13,040 nt of DNA from Clostridia bacterium BRH_c25 (GTDB taxonomy: Bacteria; Bacillota_A; Clostridia; Lutisporales; Lutisporaceae), in assembly GCA_001515955.1 (NCBI GenBank), contig LOES01000187.1, forward strand, positions 1-13,040. The letters are read 5' to 3'. Under the pieces are notes generated by a model, which saw only the letters and a program-made list of their open reading frames with translations, was not told the DNA's origin and searched no databases. This document shows, in pieces, positions 6,019 through 11,398 of the stretch. How positions within the stretch are numbered: the first letter of the stretch is position 1; each line of letters begins with the position of its first letter. A program made the translations under genes and the position numbers.

Positions 6019-6642
6019 ATGAAATTACTTGAGTGGTTAAAGGATAAACTTAAGAAAGAGAATCTTATGATGCTTAACTTATCTAAAAAGACCACGACAA
6101 ATCTTATAATTGTATTCTGCATGGGCTTGGCTCTCATTCTGATTGCTGATTTTTACAGAGATATAAGAATGAATGGGAAAGCTGAGGAGGGCATTTACAA
6201 TGAAGATACACAGATAGAAGCAGGAACCACCGACAATACATCACCTGATTTTGTGAGAGGACTGGAGAACGAACTGTCATCAATACTCAGCAAAATTCAG
6301 GGTGCAGGAAGGGTTTCGGTTATGATTACTCTGAAAAGCGGAAGGGAGATAATTCCGGCAAAGGATGAATCAATCTCTGACAAAGTGACTAATGAAAAAG
6401 ATACAAGCGGCGGAACACGAATAATAAATGAAAAAACAACTGATGAGAAAGTCGTATTTACAGCCGCTCAGGGAGGCAGTTCAAAGCCCTTGATAATAAA
6501 GGAGATAAATCCGGAGGTTAAAGGAGTAATTGTAGTTGCCGAAGGTGCTAAGGATTCAAAGGTAAAGCTTAGAATTTCTCAGGCGGTACAAACGGTATTG
6601 GACATTCCTGCTTACAGAGTAACAGTATATGAGAGAAATTGA
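6019..6642 (+). CDS. spoIIIAG: Stage III sporulation protein AG, channel ring component
   Basis: The 207-residue protein has one membrane helix (about residues 31-46, LIIVFCMGLALILIAD) after a basic cytoplasmic N terminus. An extracytoplasmic ring-building domain follows, which in B. subtilis assembles into a large ring between mother cell and forespore. Conserved features seen are the segment ELSSILSKIQGAGRVSVMITLKSG, a polar insert (about 115-145, KDESISDKVTNEKDTSGG), and the C-terminal INPEVKGVIVVAEGAKD with VLDIPAYRVTVYE. The ATG at 6019 is preferred because AAGGAGGAAAG (6005-6015) lies just before it. The in-frame ATG at 6001 would place that site inside the gene. It is 20 bases downstream of spoIIIAF. 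Confidence 0.96.
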   Translation: MKLLEWLKDKLKKENLMMLNLSKKTTTNLIIVFCMGLALILIADFYRDIRMNGKAEEGIYNEDTQIEAGTTDNTSPDFVRGLENELSSILSKIQGAGRVSVMITLKSGREIIPAKDESISDKVTNEKDTSGGTRIINEKTTDEKVVFTAAQGGSSKPLIIKEINPEVKGVIVVAEGAKDSKVKLRISQAVQTVLDIPAYRVTVYERN

Positions 6643-6672
6643 TATGAAATATAAATTCAGGGAGGTATAGTC

Positions 6673-7278
6673 ATGCAAGTGAGGAGAAAAAACATTATAA
6701 TATGTTCAATGATAATACTGCTGTTTGTTGTCGGGTATGCATACAACAGCTTTACTACGGAAAGGCTGGCGGATGCAAATCTTGACTTGGATGCGCAAGT
6801 ACTGGGCACAAATGAAGCGGAAGCATTGGGACAAGGGGATAAATTGTCTGTTGAAATGACAGGTGCTGAGCAGGGCGGCGATGCGGTTGTAATTGAAGAC
6901 AACAGCAATGAGGCTATTGAGACAGCCGGGGCTTCCTTTTTCTCAGAATACAGGCTTGAGAGAGATAAGAACAGGAGCAGGGAAGTAGAAATGTGGCAGG
7001 ATATAATAAACAGTGAGAAAGCGGAAGAAAACTTCAAGAGCATGGCTCAGCAGGAGCTGGTAAAGATTGTGGCACTTACCGAAAAGGAAATGATAATCGA
7101 AAACCTAATAGTTGCCAGAGGCTTTAATGATGCGCTGGTATTTCTCACGGATGATTCCGCAACAATAATTGTAGAGGCAAAGGAGTTGACTCCCTCAAAT
7201 ATTGCTCAGATTCAAGACATAGTAGTAAGAAAGACCAAGCTGGATCCCAAGAATATAAAAATAATGAAGAAGAATTGA
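6673..7278 (+). CDS. spoIIIAH: Stage III sporulation protein AH, SpoIIQ partner
   Basis: The 201-residue protein has a short basic N terminus, one membrane helix (about residues 7-25, IIICSMIILLFVVGYAY), a low-complexity acidic linker (about 38-85), then an EscJ/PrgK-like ring-building domain. The family pattern EYRLERDKNRSREVEMW starts the helical part, and GFNDALVFLTDDSATIIVEAKELT is the conserved beta region. In B. subtilis this domain binds SpoIIQ made in the forespore, linking both membranes; no spoIIQ gene is in the window. The ATG follows GGGAGG (6659-6664). It is the last spoIIIA gene, 30 bases after spoIIIAG. I see no classical terminator directly after it, so some read-through into the next region is possible. 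Confidence 0.96.
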   Translation: MQVRRKNIIICSMIILLFVVGYAYNSFTTERLADANLDLDAQVLGTNEAEALGQGDKLSVEMTGAEQGGDAVVIEDNSNEAIETAGASFFSEYRLERDKNRSREVEMWQDIINSEKAEENFKSMAQQELVKIVALTEKEMIIENLIVARGFNDALVFLTDDSATIIVEAKELTPSNIAQIQDIVVRKTKLDPKNIKIMKKN

Positions 7279-7293
7279 GGAAAAACAGCACTG

Positions 7294-7323
7294 AGCCTTG
7301 AAATGCAGAGCCTTGATATGCAG
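7294..7323. repeat. 15-bp tandem duplication
   Basis: AGCCTTGAAATGCAG (7294-7308) is followed immediately by AGCCTTGATATGCAG (7309-7323), one mismatch in 15. A partial third unit, GCTTGAATA, runs on from 7324 and merges with the -35 region of the first promoter candidate. It lies 15 bases after the spoIIIAH stop. It could be a recent slippage duplication or a tandem binding site. Confidence 0.75.
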
Positions 7324-7325
7324 GC

Positions 7326-7353
7326 TTGAATAAATATAACATTACTGTATAAT
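7326..7353 (+). promoter_or_regulatory. Candidate sigma-A promoter P1 of the Asp23 gene
   Basis: TTGAAT (7326-7331) and a consensus TATAAT (7348-7353) are separated by 16 bases. A second overlapping TATAAT at 7353-7358 may shift the start slightly. It would give a leader of roughly 95 bases before the TTG start of the downstream gene. Assigned by match to the housekeeping consensus only. Confidence 0.55.
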
Positions 7354-7381
7354 ATAATATTGTCGGGTAAAACACCATTAC

Positions 7382-7416
7382 ATATATTTGTAAATATATT
7401 CGGGTTTTGTTATAAT
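7382..7416 (+). promoter_or_regulatory. Candidate promoter P2 with an 8-bp dyad over the -35
   Basis: TTGTAA (7388-7393) and a consensus TATAAT (7411-7416) are spaced by 17 bases, and TGT just before the -10 gives an extended -10 (TGnTATAAT). ATATATTT (7382-7389) and AAATATAT (7392-7399) form a perfect 8-bp inverted repeat around GT, sitting directly on the -35 box. That layout is typical of a repressor operator, although AT-rich dyads also arise by chance. The likely target is the Asp23 gene about 40 bases downstream. Confidence 0.6.
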
Positions 7417-7457
7417 TAGTTCATAGAATACATACTACATACAAGGGGGTGCAATAA

Positions 7458-7853
7458 TTGGAAAAGGAAATAAAACTGGATAAGTATGGTAATGTCAAGA
7501 TTGCGGACGACGTAGTCGCAATCATTGCTGAAATAGCAGCCAAAGAAGTGCAGGGAGTTTCTGCAATGAGCGGCGGAATAGCCGACAGCATAACAGAGAT
7601 ATTAGGCAAGAAGAATCCTTCAAAGGGTGTAAAGGTAGAAGTAGGAGAAAAGGAAGCGGCCATAGACCTCTACATTGTTGTTGACTATGGGGTAAGGATA
7701 CCTGATGTGTCGTGGCAGATACAGGAGAATGTTAAGAAGGCTGTTGAGACAATGACCGGTCTCATAGTAGTGGAAGTTAACATTCATATTCAAGGAGTAA
7801 ATTTGGAGAAAGAGGCAAAGGAAGAAGAAAACCCGGAAGGTAAATCCAAATAG
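7458..7853 (+). CDS. Asp23/Gls24 family envelope stress protein (YqhY-like)
   Basis: The 131-residue soluble protein belongs to the Asp23/Gls24 family. The N-terminal YGNVKIADDVVAIIAEIAAKEVQGV leads into the core, followed by GVKVEVGEKEAAIDLYIVVDYG and IPDVSWQIQENVKKAVETMTGL, all hallmarks of the family. The C terminus is a charged Lys/Glu tail. In B. subtilis the homologue YqhY lies after accBC and affects acetyl-CoA carboxylase control, while other members attach to the membrane. Here accBC are not next to it, so its role is open. The TTG start at 7458 is chosen because AAGGGGG (7443-7449) is 8 bases upstream and the family N terminus follows at once. It has two promoter candidates of its own and is followed by a hairpin, so it is probably monocistronic. 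Confidence 0.92.
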   Translation: MEKEIKLDKYGNVKIADDVVAIIAEIAAKEVQGVSAMSGGIADSITEILGKKNPSKGVKVEVGEKEAAIDLYIVVDYGVRIPDVSWQIQENVKKAVETMTGLIVVEVNIHIQGVNLEKEAKEEENPEGKSK

Positions 7854-7860
7854 ACTTTTA

Positions 7861-7908
7861 TAAACTAACCCTCTTATATAGGCACAATGCTGACAGAGGG
7901 TTAGTTTA
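7861..7908. terminator. Perfect 14-bp inverted repeat after the Asp23 gene
   Basis: TAAACTAACCCTCT (7861-7874) and AGAGGGTTAGTTTA (7895-7908) are exact reverse complements around a 20-base loop, seven bases after the stop codon. No T-run follows on either strand; the 3' side is AATATTTAC. It may be a weak terminator, a processing or stability hairpin separating the Asp23 and nusB messages, or a protein-binding dyad. Structure is certain, function inferred. Confidence 0.7.
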
Positions 7909-8023
7909 AATATTTACAAAAGAACATATCCCTTCCAGGCATAGTCTGCCGGCATTATGAAGTGAAGCTTCATTATAAGAACAGATCAAGGAGTGCTTTA
8001 CTAACGGAAAACTAGGAGGATAT

Positions 8024-8470
8024 ATGAGTAGAAGGCTTGCAAGAGAATCTGCAATTAAATTTTTGTATAGTACGGATTTTAACAAGGATGAGAATCTTGA
8101 GGAAATGCTGAAGGAATTTTTTGCGGTTGAGGAAGAGCAGAATGAAGACAATCCTCAAGATACACTGAGCAGAAATGATATAAAATTTGCGGAGGAAATA
8201 ATAAAAGGGACCATAGAGAAGCTGCAGGGGATAGATCATTTGATTCAAAGCAATACCACCGGCTGGACCAAGGAAAGGATTGCCAAGGTGGACCTTGCCG
8301 TAATAAGACTTGCTTTGTATGAGATATTATTCCGTGATGATATTCCGGACAGTGTGGCCATAAATGAAGCAATAGAGTTGGCTAAGAAGTATAGCACAGA
8401 TGAATCGGGAGGCTTTGTTAATGGAATACTGGGCAAAATAATAAGAGAAACAGCTGTCAAGGGTGTATGA
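8024..8470 (+). CDS. nusB: Transcription antitermination factor NusB
   Basis: The 148-residue all-helical RNA-binding protein works with NusE (S10) on boxA during antitermination of rRNA operons. The family pattern is clear: SRRLARESAIKFLYSTDF at the N terminus (RNA-binding Arg-rich helix), a central acidic insert (about residues 32-50), then WTKERIAKVDLAVIRLALYEILF, DIPDSVAINEAIELAKKYS and GGFVNGILGKI. It is slightly longer than B. subtilis NusB (about 131). The ATG follows AGGAGG (8014-8019). No clear housekeeping promoter is visible in the 170 bases before it, which hold the inverted repeat and two small hairpins (7938-7950, 7957-7973). folD, often between nusB and xseA in Firmicutes, is missing here. 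Confidence 0.97.
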   Translation: MSRRLARESAIKFLYSTDFNKDENLEEMLKEFFAVEEEQNEDNPQDTLSRNDIKFAEEIIKGTIEKLQGIDHLIQSNTTGWTKERIAKVDLAVIRLALYEILFRDDIPDSVAINEAIELAKKYSTDESGGFVNGILGKIIRETAVKGV

Positions 8471-8496
8471 GATGCATAGGCACCAGGAGGGGAAAA

Positions 8497-9711
8497 ATGA
8501 GTAATGAGAGAATCTTTACAGTTACAGAGATAAATAATTACATAAAATATCTGATGCAAAACGACATGCTTCTCTCACATCTCCATGTGAAGGGAGAAAT
8601 ATCGAATTTCAAGCATCACACCTCCGGTCATGCATACTTCACCTTGAAGGATGCAGATTCAAGGATAAAATGCGTTATGTTCAAGGGCAATGCTTCAAAG
8701 CTGAAGTTTATACCGGAGGATGGCTGTGCTGTGATACTCAGGGGGTATTTTTCCATATATGAAAGAGACGGGCAGTATCAGCTTTATGTGGAAGATATGA
8801 TTCCTGAAGGGACAGGCTCTCTTTACAAGGCTTACGAGCAGCTTAAGAAAAAACTTGCAGGCCTTGGTTATTTTGATGAAGCCGGAAAAAAGAAGCTTCC
8901 TTTTTTGCCTCAGGCTGTTGGTGTTGTTACATCACCAACGGGAGCTGCGGTAAGGGATATAATTTCAATTATAAAAAGAAGATGCCCTTGTGTTGATATA
9001 TATTTGTATCCGGTGCAAGTGCAGGGCTCGGGAGCGGAAAACGATATTGCAGAAGGAATAAGATATTTTAATTCCAAAGGAAATGTAGATGTTATGATAG
9101 TAGGCCGCGGCGGCGGCTCCATTGAAGAGCTTTGGGCTTTCAACGAGGAAGTGGTGGCAAAGGCTATATACGAATCCAACATACCGGTAATTTCGGCGGT
9201 AGGCCATGAGACTGATTTTACAATTGCTGACTTTTCAGCAGACCTTAGAGCGGCAACTCCATCAGCAGCGGCGGAGCTGGCAGTGCCGGACAAGCAGGCT
9301 CTTTTGGGCAAGGTAAGCCAGTATCAATATGTTCTGAACTCGTCAATTGCATACTGTATAAACAACAAGAGAGTCAGAGTTGAGCGGATTTCGAGAGATA
9401 ACGTCTTCAGACAGCTGGAGAGAAAAATACTCAATATGAACCAGACTCTTGATTCTCTTGACAAGTATCTGGATATAAGCATTCTGAATATATTAAAAAG
9501 CAGCAGGAATGAAATTGATAAAGCTGTTGGGAAGCTCAGGCTATTGAATCCCGAATCAGCCCTGGGCAGGGGTTATGGTATAATCATGAGACGATCAGAT
9601 GGCAAGCTCCTGACCTCGGTGAAAGAGCTCCAGCTTAATGAGGAGCTTGATATAAAGCTGAAGGATGGGACGGCAAGAGTGGAAGTTATAGATCTGAGCA
9701 AGGCACTATAA
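8497..9711 (+). CDS. xseA: Exodeoxyribonuclease VII large subunit
   Basis: The 404-residue catalytic subunit of exonuclease VII degrades single-stranded DNA from both ends into short oligonucleotides. An N-terminal OB-fold covers about residues 5-100 (TVTEINNYIKYLM, HVKGEISNFKHHTSGHAYFTLKD). The catalytic domain follows, with GVVTSPTGAAVRDI, IVGRGGGSIEELWAFNEE and SAVGHETDFTIADFSADLRA. A shortened helical region comes next, then the C-terminal ESALGRGYGIIMR motif. It is on the short side of the family (about 448 in B. subtilis), the difference lying in the helical region. The ATG at 8497 is chosen for the AGGAGGGG (8485-8492) just before it. An in-frame ATG at 8467 overlapping the nusB stop lacks this and adds ten unlike residues. 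Confidence 0.97.
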   Translation: MSNERIFTVTEINNYIKYLMQNDMLLSHLHVKGEISNFKHHTSGHAYFTLKDADSRIKCVMFKGNASKLKFIPEDGCAVILRGYFSIYERDGQYQLYVEDMIPEGTGSLYKAYEQLKKKLAGLGYFDEAGKKKLPFLPQAVGVVTSPTGAAVRDIISIIKRRCPCVDIYLYPVQVQGSGAENDIAEGIRYFNSKGNVDVMIVGRGGGSIEELWAFNEEVVAKAIYESNIPVISAVGHETDFTIADFSADLRAATPSAAAELAVPDKQALLGKVSQYQYVLNSSIAYCINNKRVRVERISRDNVFRQLERKILNMNQTLDSLDKYLDISILNILKSSRNEIDKAVGKLRLLNPESALGRGYGIIMRRSDGKLLTSVKELQLNEELDIKLKDGTARVEVIDLSKAL

Positions 9712-9766
9712 GGGTATATATATGAAATAATTTCACAATAATATCTTGAAATGGAGAAAAAATATT

Positions 9767-10000
9767 ATGAATGAGAATTTTTCATTTGAACAGGCATTAA
9801 AGAGATTGGAAGAGATAGTTGAAACTCTGGAAGCAGGGAACATATCCCTGGAGGAATCTATTAAAATCTATCAGGAGGGTATTACTCTTTCAAAGCAATG
9901 CTCCGGTATGCTGGAAGAAGCAGAGGGGAAGGTTATGGCTATAATGAACCGCGGCGAACAAATGGAAGAATTCAGCATTAGTCAAATCAAGGAGGCATAA
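9767..10000 (+). CDS. xseB: Exodeoxyribonuclease VII small subunit
   Basis: The 77-residue helical subunit binds several copies to one XseA. The signature is FSFEQALKRLEEIVETLEAGNISLEESIKIYQEG followed by LLEEAEGKV-like residues (here MLEEAEGKVMAI). The ATG at 9767 gives the usual N terminus MNENFSFEQ and follows GGAG (9753-9756) at 10 bases. An upstream TTG at 9746 would add seven residues without support. It lies 55 bases after xseA. The last codons contain the ribosome binding site of the next gene, AAGGAGG (9989-9995), which indicates coupled translation with ispA. Confidence 0.96.
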   Translation: MNENFSFEQALKRLEEIVETLEAGNISLEESIKIYQEGITLSKQCSGMLEEAEGKVMAIMNRGEQMEEFSISQIKEA

Positions 10001-10002
10001 AA

Positions 10003-10884
10003 TTGGACTTGAGCCGGTATCTGACGGAAAAAAAGCAGTTAGTGGAACAAAAGCTTGATTTGTTAGTAGCTAAAGACAGTGAAATACCTGTTATTACAGA
10101 GGCAATGAGATACAGCTTGTTTGCAGGGGGTAAGAGGCTGAGGCCTGTTCTTGCGCTTTTATCCTGTCAACTGTTTGGAGGCTTGGAGGAGGAAGTGCTT
10201 CCCTTTGCCTGCTGTATAGAAATGATACACACCTATTCCCTTATTCATGATGACTTACCTGCCATGGATAATGACGATTTGAGAAGAGGAAAGCCGACCA
10301 ATCACAAGGTTTTTGGAGAAGGTTATGCCGTTCTGGCCGGTGATGCGCTTTTAAACCATGCAATGGAAACTATGGCAGATATTATAGTTAAGAACCCCAG
10401 ACTTGAATACATAAGGGCATTGGATATAATCTGCAAGTCTTCGGGTATATCGGGGATGATCGGGGGACAGTGCATAGACCTGTACTCGGAGAATAAGGAA
10501 ATCAACCTCGATACTTTAAAGAGTATGCATGCAAAAAAGACAGGTGCACTTATTACAGCATCACTTGCTGCCGGTGCAATTATATCCGGAGCAGAGGAAA
10601 GTGACATAAATAATATTATGGATTTCGGAAATCTGATAGGTCTTGCATTCCAGGTTACTGACGATATTCTTGATGTATCAGGCTCAGAAGAGAAACTGGG
10701 GAAGAGTACCAATAAGGATGTCAGGATTCACAAATCAAATTTTATTAGCTTCTACGGACTTGAGAAGTCCCGGAAGATAGTACAAGAGCTTATTGATGAA
10801 GCCAAAGTGAAGCTTAATAACTATGGGAGCAGAGGATATTATCTCCGTGAATTGGCAGATTATATTATTAACAGGGATAATTAG
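10003..10884 (+). CDS. ispA: Farnesyl diphosphate synthase-type polyprenyl synthetase
   Basis: The 293-residue short-chain trans-prenyltransferase condenses isopentenyl diphosphate with allylic diphosphates. The first aspartate-rich motif is DDLPAMD (residues 83-89), of the bacterial type with two extra residues. The second is DDILD (220-224), preceded by FQVT. GGKRLRP near residue 41 and the LLHAM-type LAGDALLNHAMETMA after the first motif also fit. The tyrosine-containing HTYSLIHDD before the first motif agrees with a C15 product, although a C20 product cannot be excluded. A TTG start at 10003 is only 2 bases after the xseB stop, with AAGGAGG (9989-9995) placed 7 bases upstream. It shares the pathway with dxs downstream. 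Confidence 0.96.
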   Translation: MDLSRYLTEKKQLVEQKLDLLVAKDSEIPVITEAMRYSLFAGGKRLRPVLALLSCQLFGGLEEEVLPFACCIEMIHTYSLIHDDLPAMDNDDLRRGKPTNHKVFGEGYAVLAGDALLNHAMETMADIIVKNPRLEYIRALDIICKSSGISGMIGGQCIDLYSENKEINLDTLKSMHAKKTGALITASLAAGAIISGAEESDINNIMDFGNLIGLAFQVTDDILDVSGSEEKLGKSTNKDVRIHKSNFISFYGLEKSRKIVQELIDEAKVKLNNYGSRGYYLRELADYIINRDN

Positions 10885-10924
10885 ACTTTGGGGATATTGC
10901 AGATGACTGAGGAGAGGATATTTT

Positions 10925-11368
10925 TTGAACTTTTATGTAAAAATCATGGATAATAAAGTGCTTCTGGCCTGCTTCACCGCCTGGTTGATAGCACAGGTGA
11001 TGAAAATAATACTGACCTTCTACAGCAGTAAAAAAATAGACCTGACCAGATTTGTGGGTTCCGGCGGCATGCCGAGCTCTCATACCTCTTTTGTCATGGC
11101 ACTGTCCACGTCAATTGGAAGAATACATGGTTGGGATTCGGCTATTTTTGCTGTTTCTTTGTGCTTTGCATTTGTAGTTATGTATGATGCTGCAGGAGTA
11201 AGGAGAGCAGCCGGAAATCAAGCAAAAATATTGAATATAATAATTGAGGACCTGGCCCACAACAAGCCTCTTGAAAATGAAAGGCTCAAGGAGCTTATAG
11301 GGCATACCCCCAAAGAGGTGCTTGCAGGTGCCGTATTGGGAATAGTGATAGGAAATATAATGGTTTAA
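10925..11368 (+). CDS. Divergent PAP2 family membrane protein (DUF212)
   Basis: The 147-residue membrane protein of the divergent PAP2 / DUF212 family (B. subtilis YuiD-like) has three to four hydrophobic segments, around residues 12-32, 50-66, 75-95 and 130-146. The signature GSGGMPSSHTSFVMALST (about residues 41-58) resembles the PSGH motif of PAP2 phosphatases. YDAAGVRRAAGNQAKILN follows, with the conserved Arg-Arg. The biochemical activity of the family is not established to my knowledge; a lipid or isoprenoid phosphate phosphatase is a guess from motif and context. The TTG at 10925 is 7 bases after AGGAGAGG (10910-10917); an ATG at 10946 is a weaker alternative. It lies between ispA (40 bases) and dxs (30 bases), probably in one operon. 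Confidence 0.9.
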   Translation: MNFYVKIMDNKVLLACFTAWLIAQVMKIILTFYSSKKIDLTRFVGSGGMPSSHTSFVMALSTSIGRIHGWDSAIFAVSLCFAFVVMYDAAGVRRAAGNQAKILNIIIEDLAHNKPLENERLKELIGHTPKEVLAGAVLGIVIGNIMV

Positions 11369-11398
11369 CATAATATTTGTAGATGAGGTTGGGTATAA

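Noticed and set aside
8910..9311. 133-codon minus-strand frame within xseA
   Set aside because: It is antisense to the conserved catalytic domain of xseA and its translation is low-complexity Ser/Ala/Thr with no recognisable motif.
9723..9735. Small hairpin TGAAA-TAA-TTTCA between xseA and xseB
   Set aside because: Five A/T-rich pairs are too weak and too likely by chance in AT-rich DNA, and no T-run follows.
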